Source: Comamonadaceae bacterium
GTDB taxonomy: Bacteria > Pseudomonadota > Gammaproteobacteria > Burkholderiales > Burkholderiaceae_C
Direction of reading: 5' to 3'
Length of the DNA: 49,436 nucleotides
NCBI GenBank assembly: GCA_947442105.1
Contig: CANEVH010000028.1
Span: 1 to 49,436 of the forward strand
Position numbers and translations under genes: made by a program
Part shown: positions 39,661 to 49,287 of the stretch, piece after piece
Layout of the letters: each line of letters starts with the position of its first letter
How positions within the stretch are numbered: position 1 is the first letter of the stretch
Notes under the pieces: model-generated
Told to the model about the DNA's origin: nothing
The model's input: only the letters and a program-made list of their open reading frames with translations
Database searches by the model: none

Positions 39661-41970
39661 TTGACCTCACATACCCGTTTCTGGCGCAAGTCCGCAGCCC
39701 CGGTGGCTGCCGCCTTGATTGGCTTAGGCGCGCACAACGCATACGCACTCTCGCTGGGCAAGGTGAAAGTGCAGTCGGCTCTGGGACAAAGCTTGGTCGC
39801 GGAGATTGATATTTCCGACCTCACTGAGGAAGATTCCAAGTCTCTTAAACCTGCCCTGGCCTCTCCAGCAGCTTTTGCAGGCATGGGTCTTGAGTACAAC
39901 GCGGCACTCAACGGCGTTCAGATTGCCCTGCAACGCCGACCCGACGGCAACCGCTACCTCAAGTTGCTAAGCACACGGCCTTTGAACGATCCCTTTGTCG
40001 ACTTGGTCGTCGAGCTGAGTTGGGCGTCCGGGCGCATTGTTCGCACCTACACCATTTTGCTAGACCCGCCTAAATCGCAAGAGAATGCCAGTCCGCCCGT
40101 GCTGCCTGCACCCTCCATTGAGGCGGCGGCTCCGCAAAGTCCCGCCGCGTCGTCCGCAGTCGTACCGCAGCTTGCACCTACCACACCATCAGCCTCTGCC
40201 GTGCCTGCGGCGCCCAGTCAGGCGGTAAGCAAAGCGGCGTCAGCGACCCCGACCCCGACCGCAAGTGCGCCCGCAGTCGCGGGTATGGCCGAGCGCAAGC
40301 GAATCCGTGTCAGCAAGGGCGATACAGCAAGTAAGTTGGCACGGTCCATGGTGCCCGGCGGTGTCACGGTCGACCAGATGCTGGTGGCGCTGCTGAACTC
40401 CAACCCCAGCGCGTTCATTGGCGGAAATGTCAACCGTTTGCGGGCGGGTGCGGAGCTGTCTGTGCCCGATGCGAGCGTTGTGGTCAAGACCTCGCCATCT
40501 GAGGCGCGACAAGCCATTGAAAGCCAAAACAAGGCATTCCAGAATCTGAGTCGCAGCTTGGCAAAGCAAGTCCCGGCCGTGACCGCACCCACCACCAAGC
40601 CGCAAGAAGCTGCGGGCAGTCTGGTCAAACCCCCTGTGAGCAGTGCATCGCAAGCCGTGCCAAGCGACACACTCAAGTTGTCCAAAGAGTCCGCACAAAG
40701 CAAGACGGACAAAGACAGCATGGAGCAAATTGCCAAGCAACGAGCTAAAAAAGAGGCTACAGAACGCGCGGCAGAACTGGCAAAAAATATCGAAGAATTG
40801 AACCAACTCGCCAAAGTGGCCGCAAAGCCCGCTGCCCCCGCAACTCCTGCCGCGTCTGCTACGGCAGCAGCGGCAGCAGCAGTGGCATCCGCGACCGAGC
40901 CAGCGGTCGCGGCGAGTGCCGCCAAGGACACGGTAGCACCACCTGCTACAACGGCACCGACACTCCCGGTTGCACCCGTAAAGCCGAAGGAGTCCGCCCC
41001 GGCTTCTGTGGATATGGTAGATGAGGCGCTGCAAAACCCTGGAATATTGGCTGCATTGGTCGCCTTGCTGGGGCTCGCTGGCTATGGCGTGTACCGCCGC
41101 GTGCGGGGTTCAAAATCTTCTTCGGACCAAGCGCGCAAAGAGGGTATTGCGCAATGGGAAACCAATGCGAACACCAGCTTCGCGACCGTGGGAGGCCAGC
41201 GCGTGGACACGGCGGACACCAACACGGCGGGTCTGGCCACCATGGTGTTTCCCGAAAGCCAGCTGGAGATGGTGAACGAGCTGGACCCTGTCGCCGAGGC
41301 CGAGGTTTACCTTGCCTACGGAAAAGACGTTCCTGCTGAAGAGATACTGAAAGAGGGACTCCAACAAGACCCCACGCGCGTAGCAATTCACCTCAAGCTG
41401 CTCGGTATCTATGCAAAGCGGCAGGACATCATTAGCTTTGAAGCGATGGCCAAGGAAGTGGCGTCACTGGTTGACAGAGACTCCAGCGAGTGGACGCAGG
41501 TGCAAGAAATGGGCAAGTCGATTGATGCATCCAATCCGCTTTACAACCAAGCAGCAGCCTCCGATGCAGGTGAATCATCCGACAACGAGCCATCCATCTT
41601 CAGCATGGACGCGCAATCACTGAGCGCGCTTTCGGTTCGCTCGGACACGCCAGCCGCAAACGCACGGCCGGGCACCCAGGGTGCACCTGGCATTGGCGCA
41701 TATTCCAAAGCACCGAACCAAGCGGTCGCCCCGTCAGGGGGCGATATGGACTTCGATGTGGCGTCGATTGCTTTGAACCCACCCGCTGCTGCCATACCCA
41801 CCACGGCGGCGCAAAACGCCGATCGCTTGGACGCTACGCTGGCCTTGGCCGAGCAGTTCGTGGCCATCGACGAAAAAGAGGGCGCGCGCGCGCTGCTTGA
41901 AGAAGTCATTGCCGACGGCAGCGATTCGCTGCGGCAGCGCGCCAAAGCGCTGCTCGCACAGATCAAATGA
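39661..41970 (+). CDS. fimV: FimV-like polar/peptidoglycan-binding protein
   Basis: 769 residues from the TTG at 39661, chosen because it gives a normal signal peptide (R-F-W-R-K-S-A-A-P-V-A-A-A-L-I-G-L, cut near A-Y-A) and has AGGCAGGA upstream. ATG 39607 and GTG 39589 are alternatives. Domains in order: the FimV N-terminal region (L-S-L-G-K-V-K-V-Q-S-A-L-G-Q-S-L-V-A-E-I), an Ala/Pro-rich stretch, a LysM-like domain (R-V-S-K-G-D-T-A-S-K-L-A), a Lys/Glu coiled coil, one transmembrane helix (G-I-L-A-A-L-V-A-L-L-G-L-A-G-Y-G-V-Y) and a cytoplasmic tail ending in a FimV TPR motif (A-T-L-A-L-A-E-Q-F-V-A-I-D). It organises the cell pole and type IV pili in relatives. The asd-fimV-truA order is typical of Burkholderiales. 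Confidence 0.87.
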   Translation: MTSHTRFWRKSAAPVAAALIGLGAHNAYALSLGKVKVQSALGQSLVAEIDISDLTEEDSKSLKPALASPAAFAGMGLEYNAALNGVQIALQRRPDGNRYLKLLSTRPLNDPFVDLVVELSWASGRIVRTYTILLDPPKSQENASPPVLPAPSIEAAAPQSPAASSAVVPQLAPTTPSASAVPAAPSQAVSKAASATPTPTASAPAVAGMAERKRIRVSKGDTASKLARSMVPGGVTVDQMLVALLNSNPSAFIGGNVNRLRAGAELSVPDASVVVKTSPSEARQAIESQNKAFQNLSRSLAKQVPAVTAPTTKPQEAAGSLVKPPVSSASQAVPSDTLKLSKESAQSKTDKDSMEQIAKQRAKKEATERAAELAKNIEELNQLAKVAAKPAAPATPAASATAAAAAAVASATEPAVAASAAKDTVAPPATTAPTLPVAPVKPKESAPASVDMVDEALQNPGILAALVALLGLAGYGVYRRVRGSKSSSDQARKEGIAQWETNANTSFATVGGQRVDTADTNTAGLATMVFPESQLEMVNELDPVAEAEVYLAYGKDVPAEEILKEGLQQDPTRVAIHLKLLGIYAKRQDIISFEAMAKEVASLVDRDSSEWTQVQEMGKSIDASNPLYNQAAASDAGESSDNEPSIFSMDAQSLSALSVRSDTPAANARPGTQGAPGIGAYSKAPNQAVAPSGGDMDFDVASIALNPPAAAIPTTAAQNADRLDATLALAEQFVAIDEKEGARALLEEVIADGSDSLRQRAKALLAQIK

Positions 41971-41980
41971 CCTCTTCGGT

Positions 41981-42787
41981 GTGCCACTGAACGCTGGGCA
42001 CCGGGCGCGTATCGCGTTGGGGGTGAGCTATAGCGGCCAGGCGTACCAAGGGTGGCAAAGCCAAGCGTCTGGCGTGACGGTGCAGGACACACTGGAAGCA
42101 GCGCTCCAACAATTTACCCAGCAACGCGTTTCGACGCTGTGCGCAGGGCGCACTGATTCTGGTGTGCATGCCTTGATGCAGGTCGTGCACTTTGATACCG
42201 AGGTACTGCGCGACGCCCATGCATGGGTACGCGGCACCAACAGCCACCTGCCGCGGGACATTGCCGTAGAGTGGTCCATGCCTGTGCCAGACAGCTTCCA
42301 TTGCCGCGCAAATGCCACGTCGCGCCGCTACGCCTATGTGCTGCGCCAGTCTGAGGTGCGCCCCACGGTGGACGCTGGCCGGGTGGGTTGGACCTTTTAT
42401 CCGCTGGACGGCGACGCCATGCGGGAAGCCAGCCAGTACATCATGGGCGAACACGATTTCAGCTCTTTTCGTGCCTCGCAGTGCCAGGCGCAATCACCCG
42501 TGAAACATCTGCACGCGGTTTCCATTACCCAGCGCGGCGCCTACTGGCGCTTTGAGTTTGAAGCCAACGCATTCTTGCACCACATGATTCGCAACATCAT
42601 GGGCTGCCTGGTGCAAATCGGCCAGGGCAAACGCGCGCCGTCGTGGATGCATGAAGTGCTGCTAGCACGCGACCGGGACGCTGCCGCGCCCACGTTTTCA
42701 CCCTCCGGCTTGTATTTTTTGGGGCCACGCTACCCCGCGCACTTCGGCATTCCAGAGCGCACACCTGCGTATGATTGGCTGCCATGA
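41981..42787 (+). CDS. truA: tRNA pseudouridine(38-40) synthase
   Basis: 268 residues from the GTG at 41981, 10 bases after the fimV stop. No in-frame ATG lies between that stop and the start of homology; a longer opening would overlap fimV. Signatures: A-L-G-V-S-Y-S-G-Q-A-Y-Q-G-W-Q-S-Q, C-A-G-R-T-D-S-G-V-H-A (the Asp is catalytic), R-A-N-A-T-S-R-R-Y-A-Y and F-L-H-H-M-I-R-N-I-M-G. It modifies U38-U40 in the tRNA anticodon arm. The stop overlaps the trpF ATG (ATGA), so trpF translation is coupled to it. Confidence 0.93.
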   Translation: MPLNAGHRARIALGVSYSGQAYQGWQSQASGVTVQDTLEAALQQFTQQRVSTLCAGRTDSGVHALMQVVHFDTEVLRDAHAWVRGTNSHLPRDIAVEWSMPVPDSFHCRANATSRRYAYVLRQSEVRPTVDAGRVGWTFYPLDGDAMREASQYIMGEHDFSSFRASQCQAQSPVKHLHAVSITQRGAYWRFEFEANAFLHHMIRNIMGCLVQIGQGKRAPSWMHEVLLARDRDAAAPTFSPSGLYFLGPRYPAHFGIPERTPAYDWLP

Positions 42788-43506
42788 AATCCATACCCGC
42801 AGCCAGCACCCGCACCCGCATCAAGATATGCGGCATAACCCGCGAACAAGATTTGGACGCGGTGGTGGCGGCCGGCGCAGACGCAGTGGGTATAAACCTC
42901 TACCCAAAGAGCCCCCGCTATGTGACTCCCCAGCGCGCAGCCGAGTTGGCGCGGCGCCTGCCGCCGTTTGTCACGCCCGTGCTGCTCTTCGTCAATGCCA
43001 GTCTTGATGACATCCTGGCAGCGGCCCATTTGATTCCCGGCGCTACTTTGCAGTTCCACGGCGATGAAAGCCCCGCTGACTGCGACGCTGCGGCTCGCGC
43101 CGCGAACTGCCTCTACCTGCGCGCGGCGCGCATTCCCTTGGGGCCGGATGCTGCGAATTTTGACCTTGTAAACTATGTTCACCTTTATTCCAAGGCCCAA
43201 GCCATTTTGCTCGACGCGCACGTCGACGGATACGGCGGCGGCGGCAAGGCATTTCATTGGTCACTTCTTCCTCCAAACGTCAACGCTCACCTCGTCTTGA
43301 GTGGTGGACTCGACTCTGCAAACGTGGGCGATGGCATCGCCCTGCTGCGCCCGCGCTGTAAATCACTGACCGTCGATATCAGCTCGGGCATAGAAGCCGA
43401 TGCACCGGGGAGTGGAACCCTCAAAGGCATCAAAGACCCCGAAAAAATCAACCAGTTTGTCGCTGCGGTTCGCGCAGCGGATGAACGCCTCGCAAGAATG
43501 CCTTAA
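42784..43506 (+). CDS. trpF: Phosphoribosylanthranilate isomerase
   Basis: 240 residues from ATG 42784, overlapping truA by four bases. TIM barrel with [12 protein letters not shown] (catalytic Cys near residue 17), [25 protein letters not shown] (catalytic Asp) and S-G-G-L-D-S-A-N-V. It isomerises phosphoribosylanthranilate in tryptophan synthesis. A TATGAT box (42770-42775) ends eight bases before the ATG and may be an internal promoter. trpB and trpA follow within a few bases. Confidence 0.94.
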   Translation: MKSIPAASTRTRIKICGITREQDLDAVVAAGADAVGINLYPKSPRYVTPQRAAELARRLPPFVTPVLLFVNASLDDILAAAHLIPGATLQFHGDESPADCDAAARAANCLYLRAARIPLGPDAANFDLVNYVHLYSKAQAILLDAHVDGYGGGGKAFHWSLLPPNVNAHLVLSGGLDSANVGDGIALLRPRCKSLTVDISSGIEADAPGSGTLKGIKDPEKINQFVAAVRAADERLARMP

Positions 43507-43511
43507 ACACC

Positions 43512-44867
43512 ATGTACTCCTATCAACAACCGGACCTCAAAGGCCACTTTGGCAAATACGGCGGAAGCTTCGTCTCTGAGACGCTCACGCACGCCATCAA
43601 CGAACTCAAAGACGCCTACGCCCAGTGTCAAAACGACCCGGGTTTTGTGGCCGAATTCAAGTCCGAGCTGGCGCACTTTGTAGGCCGCCCCTCGCCGATT
43701 TACCACGCCGACCGCATGAGCCGTGAGATGGGCGGCGCACAGATTTACCTCAAGCGCGAAGACCTGAACCACACCGGCGCGCACAAGATCAACAACACCA
43801 TCGGCCAGGCCATGCTGGCCAAGCGCATGGGCAAGCCGCGCGTGATTGCGGAAACCGGCGCGGGCCAGCACGGCGTGGCCACCGCCACCATTTGCGCCCG
43901 CTACGGCCTGGAATGCGTGGTCTACATGGGCAGCGAAGACGTGAAACGCCAAAGTCCCAACGTCTACCGCATGAAGCTCTTGGGCGCCACCGTGGTGCCG
44001 GTGACCAGCGGCAGCCGCACCCTGAAAGATGCCCTGAACGAAGCCATGCGCGACTGGGTGGCCAATGTGGACAACACCTTCTACATCATCGGCACCGTGG
44101 CCGGCCCGCACCCCTACCCCATGATGGTGCGCGACTTCCAAAGCATCATTGGCACCGAATGCATTGCGCAAATGCCCGACATGCTGGCCCGCCAGCACGC
44201 GGCCAGCACCCAGCCTGACGCGGTGATTGCCTGCGTGGGCGGGGGTAGCAACGCTATGGGCATTTTTTACCCTTACATCCCGTTTGAGAACACCCAGCTC
44301 ATTGGCGTGGAAGCCGCTGGCGAAGGCCTGGACAGCGGCAAGCATTCAGCCTCCATCCAGCGCGGCAGCGCAGGCGTGTTGCACGGCAACCGCACCTATG
44401 TGCTGCAAGATGACAACGGCCAGGTGACGGAGACGCACAGCATCAGCGCCGGTTTGGACTACCCCGGCGTCGGCCCCGAGCATGCATTTTTGAGCGATAT
44501 CGGCCGCGCGCAGTACGTGGGTGTGACCGACAAAGACGCACTGGCAGCTTTCCATTACCTGTGCCGCACCGAAGGCATCATCCCTGCCCTGGAATCCAGC
44601 CACGCCATCGCCTACGCCATGCAACTGGCCAAGACTATGCGCCCCGACCAATCGATTTTGGTCAACCTCTCGGGCCGTGGTGACAAGGACATTGGCACGG
44701 TCGCAGACCTGAGCAACGGCGACTTCTACTGCCGCCCTAGCTGCCAAGGCCAGGGCGTCAAAGGCGGTGAGCAACCCATCACCTTGGTCAAAGCCAAGGC
44801 ACTTGCCCAAACTAGCGAAGCACTCGCACACGCAGAAGCAGTGGCAAGCGTGGGGGCGCGTCCATGA
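43512..44867 (+). CDS. trpB: Tryptophan synthase beta chain
   Basis: 451 residues. The PLP lysine lies in [12 protein letters not shown] near residue 93. Other conserved parts are [37 protein letters not shown] (phosphate-binding loop) and L-S-G-R-G-D-K-D. The beta subunit joins indole and serine. The C-terminus is about 40 residues longer than E. coli TrpB ([11 protein letters not shown] and an Ala/Glu-rich tail), and the last four bases overlap trpA. The gene starts five bases after trpF. Confidence 0.95.
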   Translation: MYSYQQPDLKGHFGKYGGSFVSETLTHAINELKDAYAQCQNDPGFVAEFKSELAHFVGRPSPIYHADRMSREMGGAQIYLKREDLNHTGAHKINNTIGQAMLAKRMGKPRVIAETGAGQHGVATATICARYGLECVVYMGSEDVKRQSPNVYRMKLLGATVVPVTSGSRTLKDALNEAMRDWVANVDNTFYIIGTVAGPHPYPMMVRDFQSIIGTECIAQMPDMLARQHAASTQPDAVIACVGGGSNAMGIFYPYIPFENTQLIGVEAAGEGLDSGKHSASIQRGSAGVLHGNRTYVLQDDNGQVTETHSISAGLDYPGVGPEHAFLSDIGRAQYVGVTDKDALAAFHYLCRTEGIIPALESSHAIAYAMQLAKTMRPDQSILVNLSGRGDKDIGTVADLSNGDFYCRPSCQGQGVKGGEQPITLVKAKALAQTSEALAHAEAVASVGARP

Positions 44868-45685
44868 GCCGCATTGACGCAACCTTTGCGGCGCTGAAGG
44901 CGCAAGGCCGAAAGGCGCTAATCCCATTCGTCACGGCCGGCTATCCGTACGCCGACGTAACGCCCGAGCTGATGCACGCCATGGTGGCGGGCGGCGCCGA
45001 CGTGATTGAGCTTGGCGTGCCCTTCTCCGACCCCAGCGCCGATGGCCCGGTGATCCAGAAAGCCGGTGATCTGGCGCTGTCGTTCGGCATTGGCTTGGTG
45101 CAGGTGCTGGACATGGTGCGCGCGTTTCGCCAAAGCAACAGCACAACGCCCGTGGTACTGATGGGCTACGCCAACCCGGTGGAGCGCTACGACCAAAAGC
45201 ACACACAGGCCGGCGTCTCCAGCCCCTTTGTGCAAGACGCGGCGCAAGCGGGGGTGGACGGCGTGCTAATCGTGGATTACCCGCCCGAAGAATGCGAGGC
45301 CTTTGCGGCCGATTTGCGCGCGCACCAGATGGACCTGATCTTTTTGCTCGCCCCCACCAGCACCGACGAGCGCATGGCGCAGGTGGCGCGCGTGGCCTCG
45401 GGCTATGTGTACTACGTGTCGCTCAAGGGCGTTACCGGCGCGGGCACCTTGGACACCGACGCCGTGGCAGCCATGCTGCCGCGCATCCGCCAGCACATCC
45501 AAACGCCCGTGGGTGTGGGCTTTGGCATCCGCGACGGCGCCACGGCCAAAACCATTTCCCAGGTGGCCGATGCGGTCGTCATTGGCAGCAAAATCATCCA
45601 GTTGATCGAAAATGCGCCGCGCACGCAGGTCGCGGCCACCGCGCAAGCGTTTTTGCACGGTGTGCGCACCGCCATGGACGCCTGA
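44864..45685 (+). CDS. trpA: Tryptophan synthase alpha chain
   Basis: 273 residues from ATG 44864 (ATGA overlap with trpB). TIM barrel with the catalytic Glu in [16 protein letters not shown] and the catalytic Asp in [13 protein letters not shown]. The phosphate loop is [10 protein letters not shown]. It splits indole-3-glycerol phosphate to indole and glyceraldehyde 3-phosphate, and channels indole to TrpB. accD follows 53 bases later. Confidence 0.95.
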   Translation: MSRIDATFAALKAQGRKALIPFVTAGYPYADVTPELMHAMVAGGADVIELGVPFSDPSADGPVIQKAGDLALSFGIGLVQVLDMVRAFRQSNSTTPVVLMGYANPVERYDQKHTQAGVSSPFVQDAAQAGVDGVLIVDYPPEECEAFAADLRAHQMDLIFLLAPTSTDERMAQVARVASGYVYYVSLKGVTGAGTLDTDAVAAMLPRIRQHIQTPVGVGFGIRDGATAKTISQVADAVVIGSKIIQLIENAPRTQVAATAQAFLHGVRTAMDA

Positions 45686-45738
45686 GTCTTGGCAGACTGG
45701 GCTTCGCAACCCCCACTTCAAACCCAAAGAGGCACGCT

Positions 45739-46611
45739 ATGAGTTGGCTTGAAAAACTGCTCCCCCCCAAAATCCAGCAAACCGACCCGGCCGACCGCCG
45801 CTCGGTGCCAGAGGGCTTGTGGATCAAATGCCCTAGTTGCGAAACCGTGCTCTACAAGGCCGATCTGGAGCAAAACCAAAACGTCTGCCCCACCTGCAGC
45901 CACCACCACCGCATCGGTGCGCGCGCGCGCCTGAACCTGTTTTTGGACAACGAAGGCCGGTTTGAGATCGGCCAAGAAGTGCTGCCCGTTGATGCGCTCA
46001 AGTTCAAGGACAGCCGCAAATACACCGAGCGGCTCAAAGAAGCCTTGGAAAACACGGGCGAGACGGACGCGCTGATCGTCATGGGCGGATCGGTGCACGG
46101 TGTGGGTCTGGTGGCGGCCTGCTTTGAGTTTGAGTTCATGGGCGGCAGCATGGGCTCGGTCGTCGGTGAGCGTTTCGTGCGCGGCGTAGAAGCAGCCATC
46201 GAGCAAAAAGTGCCCTTTTTGTGCTTTACCGCCACCGGCGGCGCGCGTATGCAAGAGGGCTTGCTCAGCCTCATGCAAATGGCCAAAACCAATGCCGCCC
46301 TCACGCGACTGGCGAAAAAAGGCCTGCCCTATATCAGCGTGCTAACCGACCCGACCATGGGCGGCGTGAGTGCAGGTTTTGCGTTTTTGGGCGATGTGGT
46401 GATTGCAGAGCCCAAGGCCTTGATTGGCTTTGCCGGCCCGCGTGTGATTGAGTCCACGGTGCGGGTGACCTTGCCAGAGGGCTTTCAACGCGCCGAGTTC
46501 TTGCAAACCAAGGGCGCGATCGATTTCATTTGTGACCGCCGCGAACTGCGCAAAACCGTGGCAGAGACGCTGGCCATGTTGCAGCGCCAACCCAGCGACG
46601 CGGTGCTTTGA
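45739..46611 (+). CDS. accD: Acetyl-CoA carboxylase carboxyltransferase subunit beta
   Basis: 290 residues from ATG 45739. An N-terminal zinc ribbon has C-P-S-C and C-P-T-C (W-I-K-C-P-S-C-E-T, then N-V-C-P-T-C-S-H-H). The crotonase-fold body carries [23 protein letters not shown] and [12 protein letters not shown]. With AccA, this subunit transfers CO2 from biotin to acetyl-CoA in fatty-acid synthesis. It follows trpA as in other Burkholderiales. folC usually comes next but is absent; a convergent yggT is found instead. Confidence 0.95.
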   Translation: MSWLEKLLPPKIQQTDPADRRSVPEGLWIKCPSCETVLYKADLEQNQNVCPTCSHHHRIGARARLNLFLDNEGRFEIGQEVLPVDALKFKDSRKYTERLKEALENTGETDALIVMGGSVHGVGLVAACFEFEFMGGSMGSVVGERFVRGVEAAIEQKVPFLCFTATGGARMQEGLLSLMQMAKTNAALTRLAKKGLPYISVLTDPTMGGVSAGFAFLGDVVIAEPKALIGFAGPRVIESTVRVTLPEGFQRAEFLQTKGAIDFICDRRELRKTVAETLAMLQRQPSDAVL

Positions 46612-46614
46612 GTT

Positions 46615-47184
46615 TTAGGCCACGGCCGCCAAGGCCATGCTTTGCAGTCCGCCGGTAAGCAGCGACAGCACTTGAAGCAGCACCAAAAGCGCCAGCGGCG
46701 ACAAATCCACCCCGCCCATGAGGGGCATTCGGCGCCGCAGGGGCGACAACAGGGGTGCGACCAGCCGGTCAAGCAAGTCCCTCACCGGTGAATGCGCCTG
46801 CACCCAGGACAGCAAGGCATAAATCATCACCAGCCCGGTCAGCCCCGACACGGCCACCCGCAGCAGGCCAAACACGGCCAGCACCGCCACCACGCCCAGG
46901 CTTTGCGCCGCACCTTGCAGCAGCCACAACAGCAGGTACTGCGCCACCTGCAAGAACAAAGCCGCCATCAAGCTTGCCAAGTCGAAGGCCGACAGCTTGG
47001 GCAGCACCCGCCGCAGGGGTAGAACCAGCCAGTCGGTGAGCGCAAAGATAAACGGCCCCAGCGGGTTGCCTGCCCGCGCCGACATCGGAATGCGCTGCTG
47101 CTGCATGTAAAGCCGCAGCAGGCAGGTGCCACAGACCAAGCCTACGGCAACGTCGAGCACGAGTGAAATGATCTGGTAAAGCAT
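46615..47184 (-). CDS. YggT family membrane protein
   Basis: 189 residues from ATG 47184, with four to five hydrophobic segments. It is made of two YggT repeats: the first has R-L-Y-M-Q-Q-Q-R-I-P-M-S-A-R-A-G-N-P-L-G-P-F, and the second has the S-W-V-Q-A-H-S-P-V-R-D-L-L-D-R-L-V-A-P-L-L-S-P-L-R-R signature. It is an inner-membrane protein of unknown detail, linked in other bacteria to osmotic tolerance and cell-division or Fe-S cluster loci. The stop lies three bases from the accD stop (convergent genes). Confidence 0.88.
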   Translation of the reverse strand: MLYQIISLVLDVAVGLVCGTCLLRLYMQQQRIPMSARAGNPLGPFIFALTDWLVLPLRRVLPKLSAFDLASLMAALFLQVAQYLLLWLLQGAAQSLGVVAVLAVFGLLRVAVSGLTGLVMIYALLSWVQAHSPVRDLLDRLVAPLLSPLRRRMPLMGGVDLSPLALLVLLQVLSLLTGGLQSMALAAVA

Positions 47185-47353
47185 GGGCGGGAGGGTGCGT
47201 TGCGGAAAGTGAGATGCGCCGGGCACACAGCAGGCGGGCATGTAGAGCGCGAATCATAGCTTTAGCCACCCTCTTAGAATGACCGGTTTCGCCCCTTGGC
47301 TGCACGCGCACTTGCGTGCACGCACGGCGATCCTTGACTTGTATTGCCACCCC

Positions 47354-48901
47354 ATGTCCGACGCCCACTCCAACTCACCCACCCCGCACGACGAAAACCA
47401 ACTGATTCACGAGCGCCGCGAGAAACTCAAGGTCTTGCGCGAGCGCCAGGCTGCTGGCCTGGGTGTGGCATTCCCCAACGATTTCCAACCCAGCCACAAG
47501 GCGGCAGAATTGTTTGCCAGCTACGACGCGCTCGACGCGGCTGCACTGGCTGAACTGGGTGCCACCACCCAAGTTGCCGGGCGCATGATGCTCAAGCGCG
47601 TGATGGGCAAGGCCAGCTTTTGCACCCTGCAGGACGCTTCTTTTGGCCCCAGCGACGGGCGCATTCAGGTCTATGTCAAAGGCGAAGAAGTGGGTGACGC
47701 GCTGTACGAAGATTTCAAACACTGGGACTTGGGTGACATCGTTGCCGCCGAAGGGCGCATGTTCAAAACCAAAACCGGCGAACTGTCCATCCACGCCACT
47801 CGCGTGCGGCTGCTGACCAAGAGCCTGCGGCCCATGCCAGACAAGTTCCACGGCATCGCCGACCAAGAAGTCAAATACCGCCAGCGCTACATCGACCTGA
47901 TGACGGACGAGGCCTCGCGCAAGCGCTTTGTGGCGCGTAGCAAGGCGGTCAGCGGCATCCGCGAATTCATGGTGCACCACGGCTTTTTGGAAGTGGAAAC
48001 GCCCATGCTGCACCCCATTCCGGGCGGCGCCAACGCCAAGCCATTTACCACCCACCACAACGCGCTGGACCAGCAAATGTTCTTACGCATCGCGCCCGAG
48101 CTGTATTTGAAGCGCCTGATCGTGGGTGGGTTCGATAGGGTGTTTGAGATCAACCGCAACTTCCGCAACGAAGGCATCTCGGTGCGCCACAACCCCGAGT
48201 TCACCATGATGGAGTTCTACGCGGCGTATTGGAACTACCAGGACCTGATGACGTTCACCGAAGACTTGGTGCGCGACGCCGCCCTCAAAGCCACCGGCAG
48301 CTTGCAAATGAGCTATGGCGGCAAGCCCGTCGATCTGGCCCAGCCTTTTGAGCGCCTGACCATCATCGAAGCCATCCAAAAGTACACCGACGCGGGTGAG
48401 CACGTGCTCGATGCCGAATGGCTGACCAATTCGTTGCGCAAGCTCGGCATGACCGAGGCCAAACACCACCTGTCCACCCGCAGCCTGGCCAGCCTGCAAG
48501 TGCTGTACTTTGAAGAAACCGTGGAAGACAAGCTCTGGCAGCCCACCTTTATTTGCGAGCACCCGGTAGAAATTTCGCCCCTGGCGCGCGAGAGCGACAC
48601 CAAGCCCGGCGTGACCGAGCGCTTTGAGCTGTACATCACCGGCCGCGAATTCGGCAACGGCTTTAGCGAACTGAACGACGCCCAAGACCAGGCAGCACGC
48701 TTTCACGCCCAGGTGGCGGCCAAAGACAACGGCGATGATGAAGCCATGTACTACGACCACGACTTTGTGCGCGCGCTGGAATACGGCATGCCCCCTACCG
48801 GCGGCTGCGGCATCGGCATTGACCGGCTGATGATGCTGCTGACCGACAGCGCCAGCATCCGCGACATCATCTTGTTCCCCGCCCTGCGCCGCGAGGTGTG
48901 A
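47354..48901 (+). CDS. lysS: Lysyl-tRNA synthetase (class II)
   Basis: 515 residues from ATG 47354; an upstream extension in the same frame is unlikely. Residues 60-160 are the OB-fold anticodon-binding domain ([16 protein letters not shown]). The class II core has motif 1 ([17 protein letters not shown]), motif 2 ([20 protein letters not shown]) and motif 3 ([13 protein letters not shown]). A likely -10 box TAGAAT (47274-47279) lies about 75 bases upstream. The stop overlaps the next GTG start by four bases. Confidence 0.95.
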   Translation: MSDAHSNSPTPHDENQLIHERREKLKVLRERQAAGLGVAFPNDFQPSHKAAELFASYDALDAAALAELGATTQVAGRMMLKRVMGKASFCTLQDASFGPSDGRIQVYVKGEEVGDALYEDFKHWDLGDIVAAEGRMFKTKTGELSIHATRVRLLTKSLRPMPDKFHGIADQEVKYRQRYIDLMTDEASRKRFVARSKAVSGIREFMVHHGFLEVETPMLHPIPGGANAKPFTTHHNALDQQMFLRIAPELYLKRLIVGGFDRVFEINRNFRNEGISVRHNPEFTMMEFYAAYWNYQDLMTFTEDLVRDAALKATGSLQMSYGGKPVDLAQPFERLTIIEAIQKYTDAGEHVLDAEWLTNSLRKLGMTEAKHHLSTRSLASLQVLYFEETVEDKLWQPTFICEHPVEISPLARESDTKPGVTERFELYITGREFGNGFSELNDAQDQAARFHAQVAAKDNGDDEAMYYDHDFVRALEYGMPPTGGCGIGIDRLMMLLTDSASIRDIILFPALRREV

Positions 48902-49287
48902 CGCCCCTGCCCTACCTACAGGCCTACCCGGAAGCCACCCGCGCGCAGGTACAAGCGCTGCTGGACCAGGGCCGGGTGGCGCAGTGGCTGACCGACAAGT
49001 ACCCGCAAGGCCACGGCCTGCGCACGGACCGCGCCTTGTACGACTACGTGCAAGACGCCAAAAACAGCTTCTTGCGCGGCGCCGAGCCCTTGAGCAAAGT
49101 GGTGTTTGACAGCAAGTTGCACGTGGTGCAAAACGCCCTGGGCACGCACACCACCATCTCGCGGGTGCAGGGTTCGCGCCTTAAAAGCAAGCACGAGATC
49201 CGCATAGCCAGCCTGTTCAAAGACGCACCCCCTGAGTTTTTGCGCATGATCGTGGTGCATGAGCTGGCCCATTTGCGCGAACGTGCG
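48898..49287 (+). pseudogene. YgjP-like M48-type metallopeptidase, 3' end cut by IS66 element
   Basis: Starts at GTG 48898, overlapping the lysS stop (GTGA). The first 130 residues are a YgjP-like (DUF45) protein: Y-D-Y-V-Q-D-A-K-N-S-F-L-R-G-A-E-P-L-S-K-V, R-L-K-S-K-H-E-I-R-I-A-S-L and the zinc motif V-V-H-E-L-A-H-L-R-E-R. At 49288 the sequence changes to an IS66-type end, and only nine foreign codons follow before a stop at 49314. The family normally continues about 30 residues with a third zinc ligand and H-M-E-P-x-Y-H-like sequence. That part is lost, so activity is probably abolished. Confidence 0.8.

Noticed and set aside
42770..42775. TATGAT as an internal promoter for trpF
   Set aside because: The -10 match is good, but no acceptable -35 sequence is present at normal spacing and trpF is already coupled to truA. 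It is kept only as a remark in the trpF entry.
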